Numbered from the stretch's first letter, positions 10,139-20,639 are shown. The stretch: 64,000 nt of DNA from Branchipolynoe longqiensis (GCA_030323885.1 CM059200.1:3293729-3357728), one strand, 5' to 3'. Numbers and translations are program-made. Notes: a model not told the origin generated them from the letters alone.

Positions 10139-10955
10139 GGATGACAACCAGAAACAACCGTGAAGCAACCAGAAGCAACCATGAGACAACCATAAAGCAA
10201 CTGTGAAACAACCACAAAGCAACCAGAAGAAACCACAAAGCAACCACAAAGCAACCACAAAGCAACCACAAAGCAACCACAAAGCAACCACAAAGCAACC
10301 ACAAAGCAACCACAAAGAAACCGTGAAGCAACCACAAAGCAACCCGAAACAACCATAGAGCAACAACAAAGCAACCAGAAGAAACCACAAAGCAACCACA
10401 AAGCAACCGTAAAGCAACCACAAAGCAACCAGAAGCAACCACAAAGCAACCATGAAGCAACCACAAAGCAACCACAAAGCAACCAGAAACAACCAGAAGC
10501 AACCAAAAAGCAACCGTAAAGCAACCACAAAGCAACCACAAAGCAACCACAAAGCAATCAGAAACCAGAAGCAACCACAAAGCAACCAGAAACAACCAGA
10601 AGCAACCACAAATCAACTGTAAAGCAACCACAAAGCAACCACAAAGCAACCGTGAAGCAACCACAAGGCGACCAGAAACAACCACAAAGCAACCAGAAAC
10701 AACCATAAAGCAACCAGAAGCAACCACAAAGCAACTAGATGCAACCGCAAAGCGACCGCAAATCAACCAAGAGAGAACCAGAAGCAACTGGGAAGCAACT
10801 GGGAAGCAATAAAGAAGCAACCAAGAAGCAACATGGAAGCAACATGAAGCAACCAGTAAACAACCTGAAGCAACCAAAATCAACCAGAAACAACCGAGAA
10901 GCAACCGGGAAGCAACCAGAAGCAACCAGAAATAACCAGAAGCAACCCGAGCCTG
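10139..10955. repeat. 10-11-bp minisatellite (AACCACAAAGC)n
   Basis: About 75 copies of AACCACAAAGC and variants such as AACCAGAAGC and AACCGTGAAGC. The minus strand stays open as Leu/Val/Ala/Cys-rich frames, which are artefacts. Confidence 0.95.
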
Positions 10956-11226
10956 AATGGCTTCAATATTTAACTAATGACACTCCTTGGCAGTTGGGAC
11001 AGTTGTGCTGGGTTTTAGGTTGTTTTATGTTAGCGTTTTTTTCCCTCCGTGCGGCTCCGTCAATGAGACGAGTCGCCATCAACAGGAAGATGTCGAAGCT
11101 GTCAGGTTTCCTCCACATTGAGGGGCCTTCATTGTTGCGGGAGGGAGTGGGGGTGGGGGTGGGGTGGGGGTGGGGGTGGTGGAGACAAAAACAACAATGC
11201 AAAAATGCCCTCCAAAAAAAAAAAAA
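10956..11226. other. Spacer with (GGGGGT)n and poly-A
   Basis: Unique sequence holding a (GGGGTG)n tract at 11143-11181 that could form G-quadruplexes and a 14-base A run at 11213-11226. Confidence 0.6.
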
Positions 11227-11634
11227 GTGATTTTTCAACAAGTACATGTTGTTTTTCACTTATGTAATATGTTCAACAAGTAAATGTTGCTTCACACTTA
11301 TGTAACAAGTGCAGTACTTTACACTTATGTAACATATTCAACAATTACATGGTGTTTTTCACTTATGTAACATGTTCAACAAGTATATAGTGTCTTTTCA
11401 CTTATGTAATATGTTCAACAATTACATGGTGTTTTTCACTTATGTACTATCAGTGAGCATGTGATTGGGTGCAGGAAAAAAACATGAAACTGTTTTTAGG
11501 TTATCGTGGGGACAAACAGCATCCCACTGAGTCGTGAGAGGGATGCAAATTGTGTATTTCAGGTGTTTCGGCGGGCAGGGGAAAAACTGAATTAAAAAAA
11601 GACAGAATTCCGGTTTTGGCAGCCAGAAAAAAAA
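11227..11634 (+). mobile_element. Dispersed repeat D, copy 1 (minisatellite core plus fixed tail)
   Basis: The first ~230 bp is a tandem array of ~32-bp units, CACTTATGTAACATGTTCAA plus CAAGTACATGTT. A non-repeated tail starts with GTGATTGGGTGCAGG and contains CATCCCACTGAGTCGTGAGA and AATTCCGGTTTTGGC. The same core-plus-tail arrangement recurs at 14352-14745. This resembles non-autonomous Helitron/Helentron or mollusc 'pearl'-type elements, but no diagnostic terminus was identified. Confidence 0.65.
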
Positions 11635-11814
11635 CTAAAATGATGATGGAATAACTACAAAAGAAGCACCTATTTCAGAAAATATAAAATGATAAATAGA
11701 AACACGCCCCCCCCCCCTCTCACACACACAGGCACTAGCTCCGCAAATATAATCGTTGATTTTTGTTTTGGTCAATTTTTCATATTTCGCTTCATAAGTG
11801 TTGCCTATTTACCA

Positions 11815-12900
11815 GCAGGGTGTGGGATGCTGAATGTGGGACGTTAAATACAGGATGCTAGATGCAGGATGCCGGACATGGCATGCCAATACAGGACGCT
11901 AAATATGGGATGCTGGATACAGGATGCTGGATGCGAGATATGGGATGATGCATATGTGACAATAGATGGCGATGTCAGAACTAGCTGAGAGATGCCGGGC
12001 GGTAGGGGTCAGATAAATTGGGAATGCTGGATGTGAGCCTGCATACAGGAGGCTGGATACGGGAAGCTGGATGTGGGAGGCTGGGTATGGCAGGCTGGAT
12101 TCGGGTGACTGGATGCCAGATGCTGGATCCGGGATGCTGGATGCGGGATGCTGGATGCAGGAGACTGGATGCAGGAGGCTGGTTATAGCAGGATGCATGC
12201 GGGATGCGGGATGCTGGTTCTAGCAGGATGGATGCGGGATGCTAGATGCGGGATGCTGGTTATAGCAGGATGCATGCGGGATGCGGGATGCTGGTTCTAG
12301 CCGGATGGATGCGGGATGCTAGATGCTGGTTCTAGCAGGATGCATGCAGGATGCTGGATGCTGGATGCTGGTTCTAGCAGGATGGATGCGGGATGCTAGA
12401 TGCTGGTTCTAGCAGGATGCATGCGGGATACTGGATGTGGGATGCTGGTTCTAGCAGGATGGATGCGGGATGCTAGATGCTGGTTCTAGCAGGATGGATG
12501 CGGGATACTGGATGCGGGATGCTGGTTCTAGCAGGATGGATGCGGGATGCTAGATGCGGGATGCTGGTTCTAGCAGGATGCATGCGGGATGCTGGATGCT
12601 GGTTCTAGCAGGATGGATACTGGATGCTAGATGCTGGTTCTAGCAGTATGCATGCTGGATGCTGGATGCTGGATGTGGGATGCTGGTTCTAGCAGGATGG
12701 ATGGGGGATGCTAGATGCTGGTTCTAGCAGGATGCATGCGGGATGCTGGATGCGGGTTCTAGCAGGATGGATGCGGGATGCTGGATGCGGGATCTTCACG
12801 GCTGGGTGCGGACGGCCATATCCAAGAGGCTGGATGCCGGAGATGCAGGAGGCTAGATGTGGGAGGCTGGATGCCAGCGTCCGGATGCGGAAGGCTTAAT
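11815..12900. repeat. GGATGCTGGATGC minisatellite with ~60-bp higher-order unit
   Basis: Built from GATGCGGGATGCTGGAT subunits. From about 12170 on it is organised into higher-order units carrying GGTTCTAGCAGGATGGATGC. The left part (11815-12160) has older, more divergent subunits. Confidence 0.92.
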
Positions 12901-13324
12901 GCGAAAGGGGATACACCTCTGCAGGGCTGCATCGGGTGAGTAGTACCCAGCTACAAGGAGACAACAGCCAGTTTGTAGCGCCACAGCGGTTCGTTTCATG
13001 TACGCCATTTCTATGATTACCTTTCAGGCTTGGCCTGCTTGCAAAATGGCGGCACATCCGCCAGTTGGTCGGGGTGCATGCGTACCGCACCTATGATCAT
13101 CCCTGACAGCGTTCATTTCCGGGTCATGCCTTTCTCCCAAAATGCTTCACACATAGTGCCCCTGTTCGCCACCAGGGGGCCACCCCCGTGCACCAGACCA
13201 GGCTGCACTGTACCAGCGGTTAGTTGCCTGCTTTCCATCCACTATAGCAGTAGATGGCCGAGTGTGTCCTAAGTTATGTTTAGACAGCGCGGTTTAAATC
13301 ATTTATTATACGCACTAATATACG
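12901..13324. other. Unique DNA with CTCF-like site
   Basis: No gene recognised. Includes the motif at 13167-13183. Confidence 0.4.
13167..13183 (+). promoter_or_regulatory. CTCF-like motif
   Basis: CGCCACCAGGGGGCCAC is a close match to the CTCF core CCACCAGGGGGC. Motif match only. Confidence 0.45.
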
Positions 13325-13612
13325 TCTTGGTAGATCGTGGGACTCGAATCCACATTCGAGTCAAACCAATGACTTAAAAATGTATACTTGTCGCTTCCTA
13401 GCCAGGCGCTCGGCATTATTAGGATGGGGCAAGGACTGGTTGGCTCAGTGTCAGGATAATGTGATTGAGTGGGATATCAGGTCAAGGTGCTGGTGGCCTG
13501 GGCTCCCAGTGGGGCAGCACTGTAAAGTCACCATGAGTGTGCACTGTCACAAGTTGGTACCCATCCTGATATGGCCTTAGATATTGCTAGGATGTAAAAC
13601 TCCAAACAACCA
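13325..13612 (+). mobile_element. SINE-A, head-truncated
   Basis: Begins inside the tRNA-like head at TGGTAGATCGTGG, continues through the body (CTAGCCAGGCGCTCGGCATT) and ends in GGATGTAAAACTCCAAACAA then CCAATC. The CCAATC ending resembles the (AATC)n tail of the LINE fragment at 2035-2640. Confidence 0.85.
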
Positions 13613-14351
13613 ATCAACTGCACTAATACGTTACTTCCGAGATGTCCAAGTTGGTATCCACTGAACCACTAGTAGGACTGGTGGTGGTGAAGCACACTGC
13701 AGCGCGGTACACTGCTACACACACATACAGCGCTTATTTACTGCAGAATAGTTGTTAGCGCAATTCCACCACAACCCAATTCAAAAACAACTGTAGGCCA
13801 AAAGCCCTACAGAGTTTGCTCATCAGGAAACCGCGTGTTTATGGGTTCAAGGTGACTTTAAAGAATACCGCTTATACTAAAGTGAAGGATGCGGCTGGGA
13901 GGGTCAGCGCCTTACCTAGGGGCCTGTAAACACGCGCGTGTAAGTCCTTCCTAAATAACAAGCAGACAGTAACTCGAAATACACATTTTCAATTAAGAGA
14001 TTGCGGCAAATTTGTATTAGCCTGACCTGTGACCCCGGTGTGCTGGAATTAAAGTCATCCGAACTTACATGCTATGGACACCATAAACACCGCATCAAAA
14101 AAAAAATACAAAAAAAAATACGCCTTGTTATTGTTGGCCCCTGTTATTGTTAGCCTGTATAAATGTGTGCACGCAGAAAGGGGATTTATCCATGGACTGG
14201 ACTACATAATGCATTCACTCTAACCCTCATGCCTGGCCAGTCACTGCATGAAGTGAATACATCAATAAGCAATGAGCCTGAGCGAGCAACTCACTTTTCA
14301 ACAGCGGCTTTCAGTTAAACTGGACTCAATTCTGGGCACAGGGGCAGCACG
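13613..14351. other. Unique DNA without recognisable gene
   Basis: No reading frame or repeat that I recognise. Short A-rich runs lie at 14096-14120. Confidence 0.4.
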
Positions 14352-14745
14352 TCCTATGTAACATGTTCAACAAGTACACATTGCTTTTTACGTAAGTAAT
14401 ATGTTCAACAAGTACAGAGTTTTTCACTTATGTATATTGTTCAACAAGTACTGTGTTTTTCACTTATGCAACATGTTCAACAGTACACAGTGCTTTTCAC
14501 TTATGTAATATGTTCAACAAGTATATGTGTTTTTCACTTATGTAATATCAGTGTGCATGTGATTGGGTGCAGGGAAAAAACCTGAAACAATTTTTTAGTT
14601 TATCGTGGACAACACAGCATCCCACTGAGTCGTGAGATAGATGCAAATAGTGTATTTCAGGTGTTTCAGCCGGCAGGGAGAAAAACAGAATTGCTTAAAA
14701 AAAAACAGAATTCCGGTTTCAGCGGCCGGAAAACCCCCCCACAGA
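14352..14745 (+). mobile_element. Dispersed repeat D, copy 2
   Basis: Same arrangement as 11227-11634: a variable array of TTTTTCACTTATGTAATATG / TTCAACAAGTA units, then the tail with GTGATTGGGTGCAGG, CCCACTGAGTCGTGAGA and GAATTCCGGTTTC. Unit number differs from copy 1, so the core expands or contracts independently of the tail. Confidence 0.65.
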
Positions 14746-14940
14746 ATTCCAGTTAAAACCAGAGAAATCGCTTGCCGTAATATGTAAAACGAGTATATGG
14801 CACTTTAAATATTTGTGAAAACTACAGCCAAATCGGTACAAACCATCGGGGTGAAACTGAAAGTCACCTATGGCAAAAATAAAATCGGACGTTCCCGATT
14901 TTCATGGTAAATCTCAGAAATCATCGAACCTACAAAGACC
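14746..14940. other. Unclassified spacer
   Basis: No feature recognised. Confidence 0.4.
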
Positions 14941-15332
14941 TAGATAAGAGATTCACCCCGTACTTCCTGTACAGGGGTGAACGACAACGTAGTCTAAATA
15001 CGGGCGAAAATATCTTTAGTATTGAACATGAAGTAGAAACTGTGGTTCCATGATCAAATGGCTACATATATTGGCAGAGATTTGGTGAAATAGGAGAGAA
15101 TGCAAAAATCCAAGATGGCGGCCATAAAACACCGTCGATTTCAATTTTAAATCATATTAAACTAGCTATTTTATTATATTTTTCAACTCAAAGGTAGTGG
15201 GTAAATATGAAGACATCTACAAAGAATAAATGTTGCTTCTTAGATTGTGAAATTAGGCTCTCATAAAGACTCAGTTCATTAGCCCGATTTTTCTACCATT
15301 TTTATATAAGTACCGGGTGAATCTTTTATCTC
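14941..15332. mobile_element. MITE-2, copy 1
   Basis: Left end TAGATAAGAGATTCACCCCG and right end GGGTGAATCTTTTATC form terminal inverted repeats of about 16 bp. The AT-rich interior has no transposase. Shared internal blocks with 19429-19787 include CGGGCGAAAATAT and ATGCAAAAA...AAGATGGCG (in opposite relative orientation). Confidence 0.75.
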
Positions 15333-15673
15333 ACAAAGACCATGCATTCGTGAACTGTACGGCCAAGTATGCCATCACACACTGCTGGCCGATTGGACAA
15401 CACTCCCACACAGTTAGATGGGCGATGATCGATGGACGTGCAGTGCGTCTGGAGAGCTCAGTGAGTGGGAGGATGGGAGGGTGGGTGGGTGGGTGGCCCA
15501 CCCGCCACTAGGGGGCGTGTGGGGATACACCTCTGCTAATGGTATAATGATTATGGCTTCCAACACCTGGCCACATATGCTGTACCCCTCAGGTAACAGT
15601 GGGGGGCCTCCCCCCTCCCCCCCCCCCCCCACCCACAACCCTACCCCACCCCAACCCGAGGGGCGCCCAGTGG
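15333..15673. other. Unique GC-rich segment
   Basis: Contains GGTGGGTGGGTGGG low complexity at 15478-15495, a CTCF-like site and a poly-C run at 15610-15630. No gene recognised. Confidence 0.5.
15502..15519 (+). promoter_or_regulatory. CTCF-like motif
   Basis: CCGCCACTAGGGGGCGTG is one of the two best CTCF-core matches in the window. Motif match only. Confidence 0.45.
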
Positions 15674-16028
15674 TTAAAGCTGCATAGTCCGATGGAATAT
15701 CAAATTTTCAAAACCAAACCAATTATCTAGATTTGATTTTACATATCTAACTTAGATACTGATGCACTTTTTAAGCATTTGTTTCTGCGTAGAAGGCAAT
15801 ACTGAGTCAATTTAACAGAACCTGTTACTGCAGAAGTCTATGATGTCAGAGTTTTGGCAAGCTTTCCCAAACTAATTTTCCATGTTTGCACTCAAAATAT
15901 CTCAAAAGTTTACCATTTAAAATATAAATAACTTTGAACTACTGTAAAGTAGATACTAGTGATCGATCTAATCTATTTATCTCAGAAGAAATACAGAAAT
16001 TCAAAATCATCGGACTATGCAACTTTAA
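15674..16028 (+). mobile_element. MITE-1, complete copy
   Basis: A 355-bp element with left end TTAAAGCTGCATAGTCCGAT and right end ATCGGACTATGCAACTTTAA. TTAA lies at both extremes. The interior is AT-rich with no ORF. This uninterrupted copy defines the family's length. Confidence 0.9.
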
Positions 16029-16149
16029 AGAAAAGTGATAGCTTTCCTATTATTTCCTTCAGAATTATGGGTTTGTAAATAAAGTAATTTCTTGCTGAGG
16101 ATGTTACCCAACTACATTCAAAAGGCCCTGTTTACACCAGAGAATCCTC

Positions 16150-16452
16150 CAGACGGGATGGCCGAATGAGTTGAGTGTCCGTCTCCCGTTTTGGTAGATC
16201 ATGGGATTTGACACCACGCGTTCGAACCATGGTCGAGTCAAACCACTCGGGATTAATAGGATAGGGCAAGGACTAGTTGGCTCAGTGTCAGGATATTATG
16301 ACTGAGTGGGGTATCAGGTCAAGGTGCTGGCAGCCTGGTCTCCCAGTGGGGCAGCACAATAAAGTCTCCATGAGTGTGCACTGTCGCAAGTCGGTACCTG
16401 TCCTGATATGACCTTAGATGTTGCCAGGATATGAAACGTCAACAACCAACCA
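16150..16452 (+). mobile_element. SINE-A, near full length
   Basis: Head starts CAGACGGGATGGCCGAATGA and has a ~15-bp internal duplication around TTTGACACCACGCGTTCGAA. Part of the promoter-proximal body (the ATACTTGTCGCTTCC block) is deleted. The remainder of the body and the tail are normal. Confidence 0.85.
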
Positions 16453-16487
16453 TTTATTGTTGCGGGAAAGGCTGGGTTGCGGGCGGT

Positions 16488-16511
16488 GGGGGGGGGGGGG
16501 GGGGGGGGGGG
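16488..16511 (+). repeat. Poly-G run (~24)
   Basis: Uninterrupted G homopolymer with G-quadruplex potential and a likely source of sequencing length error. Confidence 0.9.
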
Positions 16512-16720
16512 AGGCACTTCCATACTTATTGTGATATAAAATATCAATACATTCTGTTCAAATACACATGATAACGGAAATACCAATACACCACCCTCCT
16601 CAAACTATAATTAAATATATCAACTAGCTCACATGGCTGGAATAGGGGGGTGGGGCATGGATGAAAGTGGGCTCCGGCAAAAGAAAAGCAGCGGAAATCA
16701 AGCACAGTATTACATTAACA

Positions 16721-16868
16721 GGATGGGATGGCCGAATGAGTTAGAGCGTCCGTCTCCCGTGTTAGTAGATCGTGGGTTCGAATCCTGGTCGAGTCAAACC
16801 AATGACTTAAAAATTGATACTTGTCGCTTCCTAGCCAGACACTCGGCATTACTAGGATAGGGCAAGGA
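16721..16868 (+). mobile_element. SINE-A, 3'-truncated
   Basis: Intact-looking head (GATGGCCGAATGAGTTAGAG; GGGTTCGAATCCTGGTCGAG) and proximal body, stopping at GGATAGGGCAAGGA. Everything downstream is lost or replaced. Confidence 0.8.
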
Positions 16869-16919
16869 GCAGTGGAATGAGGAAGAGCAGTCATCTGCGA
16901 CTGAAATTTCCCCTGCTTA

Positions 16920-17226
16920 AACAACTAATGTACACAAAAAAAAACCAGTGAATTTCCGCGAGAAAACAAATCTCCCCCGTAAGATTAGCACTATTAGGGA
17001 ATCGCGGGAAAATGCCGGAAGTCAGGTTTCAACTATCCTTGTTGTGGCTATATAATTGCCCATACATAACTCTTTCTTGTTTGGGTTTTATGTTCTCACA
17101 ACACTTAAGGTCATATATGAACAGGATTCAAATATATCGCGATTCCCTGGCATTTTATGTAACATTAATCGGTAAATATAAACAAAATTGCCGAAATCCG
17201 CGGAATCGCGGAGATCTTTCATCCCG
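16920..17226. mobile_element. Repeat E, copy 1 (MITE-like, degraded)
   Basis: Shares AGGGAATCGCGGGAAAAT, GAAATCCGCGGAATCGCGGA and the end ATCTTTCATCCC with the element at 49920-50140. The left terminus is not preserved. Confidence 0.55.
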
Positions 17227-17580
17227 GGGGGGGGGGGGGAGAATGGGCACGGCGAACAAGGTTATTTACGTGCACGGTGATCAACACGTGCGCATGTGCC
17301 CGGTGGTTCCGCTTCCGGTTCTAGGATATCGCTATTGACTGGTAAGCACTGGGGTTAATCCCCTTTTATCGCCCAGTTGGCTTATTATCGCGCGTCTCCC
17401 AAACATTGCTACCAACCCCGGCCTTTGCCGATTCCGCTTCCGGTCTTACCCGTCACTGGTAATTGGTAGAGGGTGGAATCTTACACCCCTTTTATCGCTC
17501 ACATTACCTAGTATCTCACAGTACATGCTGACACCTGTTCATACCCCCCCCCCTACATTCACCCCTAGTTATTCCCACAA
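17227..17580. other. Unique spacer
   Basis: Two similar stretches (CCGCTTCCGGTTCTAGG near 17308 and CCGCTTCCGGTCTTACC near 17434) form an imperfect tandem duplication of about 125 bp. No gene recognised. Confidence 0.5.
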
Positions 17581-17970
17581 TGCCCTGTCCTGATATGTCC
17601 TTAGATGTTGGCAGGACATAAAACTCCAACAAAACAACCAGACGGGATGTCCGAACGAGTTGGAGCGTCCGTCTCCAGTGCTGGTAGATCGTGGAGTCGT
17701 GGGTTCGAACCCTGGTCGCGTCAAACCAATGACTTAAAAATTGATACTTGTCGCTTCCTAGCCAGGCGCTCGGCATTATTAGGATAGGGCAGGGACTGGT
17801 TAGCTCAGTGTCAGGATAATGTGACTGAGTGGGATATCGGGTCATGGTGCTGGCAGCCTGCTCTCGCAGTGGGGCAACACTATAAAGTCGCCATGAGTGT
17901 GCACTGTCACAAGTCGGTACCCATCCTGATATGACCTTAGATGTTTCTAGGATGTGAAACAACAACAAAA
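17581..17970 (+). mobile_element. SINE-A tail fragment followed by full SINE-A
   Basis: A lone tail (17581-17638, CCTGATATGTCCTTAGATGT ...AACAAAACAACCA) is joined directly to the head of a full copy (17640-17970). The full copy has both box regions (GGATGTCCGAACGAGTTGGA; GGGTTCGAACCCTGGTCGCG), body and tail. The arrangement fits insertion of one SINE at the end of another. Confidence 0.85.
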
Positions 17971-18000
17971 CTAGCCAACCCACAGAGCTGAGGGCTGCTG

Positions 18001-18233
18001 AACAACCCATTAGAAAAAGTGGCGAAAGGCTGGGCAAATGAAATCAGCACGGACATTCTTAAATTAAGAAGCAAAATATATGATTAACATACCTCTTTAT
18101 ATTTACATGCTACTCTTGGAGGAATAATTGATTAAATAATGTAGATTAAAAGACTTATAACTCAAATTGAGGATATTCTGTGGTCGCAATCTGGTCTTTT
18201 TGCACCCTTTTGTCGGGGTGAATCTTTTATCTA
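18001..18233. mobile_element. MITE-2, truncated copy
   Basis: Keeps the internal GGCGAAAGGCTGGGCAAATG block and the terminus GGGGTGAATCTTTTATCTA. The opposite terminus is missing. Confidence 0.65.
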
Positions 18234-18313
18234 CCCCCCCCCCCCCCAACACACACAACTCTACTCTCACTCCACCACAACACACACTCTCACCCCACAT
18301 CCCACACAACACC

Positions 18314-18770
18314 ACCGGGCGCGGTGGCCGAATCGGTAGAGCGCGGGCCTCGCGTGCGAGAAATCGGGACTTCGGTTCCCGGTCGAGCCAAAGCATGCGA
18401 GAAATCGGGACTTCGGTTCCCGGTCGAGCCAAAGCATGCGAGAAATCGGGACTTCGGTTCCCGGTCGAGCCAAAGCATGCGAGAAATCGGGACTTCGGTT
18501 CCCGGTCGAGCCAAAGCATGCGAGAAATCGGGACTTCGGTTCCCGGTCGAGCCAAAGCAAAGACTAATCAAATTGATACTTGTCGCTTCCTAGGCAGGCG
18601 TTTGGCATTAATAGGATAGTGCAAGGGCTGGTTGGCTCAGTGTCAGGATAATGTGACTGATGTTGGGTCATGGTCCCGGTGACCTGATTTCCCAGTGGGG
18701 CAGCACTATGAAGTCACCATCCTGATATGACCTTAGATGTTGCTGGGACGTAAATCTTCAACCAACACGG
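18314..18770 (+). mobile_element. SINE-A with internal B-box amplification
   Basis: Starts with ACCGGGCGCGGTGGCCGAAT. The segment holding the B-box region is present five times in tandem before the ordinary body resumes at AATTGATACTTGTCGCTTCC. The tail ends TGGGACGTAAATCTTCAACC. See the separate repeat entry. Confidence 0.85.
18352..18556 (+). repeat. 41-bp x 5 tandem array of SINE B-box segment
   Basis: Five virtually identical 41-bp units starting at 18352, 18393, 18434, 18475 and 18516. Each contains GAGAAATCGGGACTTCGGTT and CCCGGTCGAGCCAAAG. Only the first differs (GCGTGCGAG for GCATGCGAG). GGTTCCCGGTCGAGCC is the B-box-like promoter region of the tRNA head. Near identity implies a recent expansion. 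Confidence 0.95.
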
Positions 18771-18832
18771 ATACCACGGCCTCCAGTGTATGTCTGGGGG
18801 GGGGGGGGTGGCAGCATTCCGGGGTAAGCACA

Positions 18833-18846
18833 GTAACCATAGCAAC
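18833..18846 (+). promoter_or_regulatory. RFX X-box-like motif
   Basis: GTAACCATAGCAAC fits the consensus GTNRCCNNRGYAAC for RFX factors at every defined position. No adjacent gene is recognised, so the target is unknown. Confidence 0.4.
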
Positions 18847-19020
18847 ATTGATCCAGCCAATACAAGTCCTCAGTTCGCAAGGCAAACGCCGCCGTAATTT
18901 ACGACAATAACACTACTTACTGTACTGCCGGTTTTCGGCAGAGAGGAAGGCATGTCGTTAGAGCTGCTAATTGATATCGCAGAACACACGCAAATTACAG
19001 CCTTGAAGCCGTGTTTCAGC

Positions 19021-19125
19021 TTTAAGATTGATTGATTGATTGATTGATTGGTGGTTGCTTTACGCCGTATCGGCAGCATAGGGCATATTCATGGCGAGAA
19101 ATGTTTGTTTTTTGTTCAAAGCAAA
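19021..19125 (-). mobile_element. LINE 3' tail, severely 5'-truncated
   Basis: On the minus strand this is the last ~100 bp of the same LINE as 2035-2640. It carries CGCCATGAATATGCCCTATG, then CTGCCGATACGGCGTAAAGC, and ends in (AATC)n. Confidence 0.75.
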
Positions 19126-19161
19126 CTTTTCAGCTTTAAGCAGCGTAAAGCGTAAACAAAT

Positions 19162-19428
19162 TGATTGGTTGATCGAGTTTTATGTCCCGGCAATATCTAA
19201 GGTCATATCAGGACGAGTACTGACTTGTGACAGTGCGCACTCATGATGACTTCATAGTACTGCCCCACTGGGAAATCAGGCCACCAGCACCATGAACCGA
19301 TATCCCACTCAGTCACATTATCCTGATACTAAGCTAACCAGTCCTTGCCCTATCCTATTAATGCCGAGCGCCAAGCTAGGAAATGACAAGTATAAATTTT
19401 GTAAGTCATTGGTTTGACTCGACCGGCT
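19162..19428 (-). mobile_element. SINE-A, head lost at MITE-2 junction
   Basis: Tail and body are present (TTTTATGTCCCGGCAATATC; CCAACCAGTCCTTGCC-like). The sequence stops inside the head at GGTTTGACTCGACCGG, where MITE-2 begins. Confidence 0.8.
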
Positions 19429-19787
19429 TAGATAAAAGATTCACCCCGGACATCCAGTAGCGGAGAAGATCAACCCAATGTAAAAAGTGCTGAAAGGCTG
19501 AGTAAATGAAATCAACACAAAAATGCTTAACTTAAGCAAAATATATTCTTCATATACATAATAATAAAACATCTAATTTAATACACATTAAAAGTGAAAT
19601 CGACAGCACCCTGAGGTCGCCATCTTGTCTTTTTGCATTCTCGCTCATTTCACCAACTCTGTTCCGATATAAGTAGCCATCTGATACTGGGACCAGGACT
19701 TCCACTTCCTGTTCCATACTAAGGCAATTTTCGCCCATATTTACACTACGCCGTCATTCACCCCCAACTCTGCAAATCTTTTATCTA
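19429..19787. mobile_element. MITE-2, copy 2
   Basis: Terminal sequences TAGATAAAAGATTCACCCCG and AATCTTTTATCTA are inverted repeats. The interior is ~359 bp and AT-rich with no transposase. It abuts the broken head of a SINE-A. Confidence 0.8.
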
Positions 19788-20009
19788 CGTAAAGCTGCGA
19801 CCGGAAATGACCTTGCTCGAGAAGGTCATGCAGGGCTTTACCCAGCAGGGACAGTGGCCGACTTTACCTGACGGTCTGTTAATCTCAGTCCTGCTGACCT
19901 TTGAGCAGCTGAACAACACCGCTGTTCTAGACTCATGTCCTCACCTCATCACCCTCCTGGTTCCGCCTCATCATCTAACCTAGGTATCTGGGCTTTTGTT
20001 TAGCTCTTT
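19788..20009. other. Unique spacer
   Basis: No feature recognised. Confidence 0.4.
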
Positions 20010-20405
20010 CTTTGTTGTTTTATATCCTAGCAACATCTAAGATCAGAATAGGATGGGTACCGACTTGCGACAGTGCGTACCCATGGCGACTTTATAGTAC
20101 TGCCCCACTGGGAGACCAGCAGCATAACCCGATATCCCACACAGTCACATTATCCTGACACCGAGCCAACCAGTTCATGTCCTATCCTATTAATGCCGAG
20201 CGCCAGGCTAGGTAACGACAAGTATAAATTGTCTAAAGACCCCCGATAGCCGATGTTTACTTTTTGTGCCGGGGGATTGTTAAACAGCATGACAGACAAA
20301 CAAACAACCAATTTTCTAAGTCATTGGTTTGACACGGATGAGCTTCGAACTGCCGACCTTCCACACGAGAAGCCTGCGCTCTACCGACTCGGCCACCGCG
20401 TCCGG
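20010..20405 (-). mobile_element. SINE-A with a ~70-bp insertion
   Basis: Otherwise standard copy ending in CCACCGCGTCCGGT. A foreign segment lies between TATAAATTGTCTAA (20233) and ATTTTCTAAGTCATTGG (20312). It contains CCCCCGATAGCCGATG... and GTGCCGGGGG, which can pair, and ends in a CAAACAAACAA tail. TCTAA flanks it on both sides, so it looks like a very short retroposed tail. Confidence 0.75.
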
Positions 20406-20639
20406 TAGTTTGAAAGGGCTGCTCCAACTGTCCACTATATGCGGTTGGCCGGTGTCCCGCAGGACCAGGTTTGATATTAATACTAATGCAGCGTGCTATC
20501 ATGTCTAGCCTCCCAGTGGGCGCGGCTTCAACGTGTAATGTCCTTTTATGGTGATGGCGCCAGGGCACCGCCCAACTAACAATTAACCGAACATTTGCAC
20601 CAAAATATTAACACGTCCAAAAACACATTGTTTTTATTT
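20406..20639. other. Unique spacer
   Basis: No feature recognised. Confidence 0.4.

Noticed and set aside
10067..10925. Hydrophobic Leu/Val/Ala/Cys-rich frames on the minus strand that look like membrane proteins
   Set aside because: They are direct translations of the AACCACAAAGC minisatellite complement, open in more than one frame.
16721..16800. Possible tRNA gene (GATGGCCGAATGAGTTAGAG... GGGTTCGAATCC)
   Set aside because: It is the head of a SINE-A copy; more than twenty similar heads occur in the window followed by the SINE body.
18103..18619. Repeated RKSRFLA... / EIGTSVPGRAK... frames
   Set aside because: They translate the 41-bp SINE-derived array, whose shifting phase keeps several frames open.
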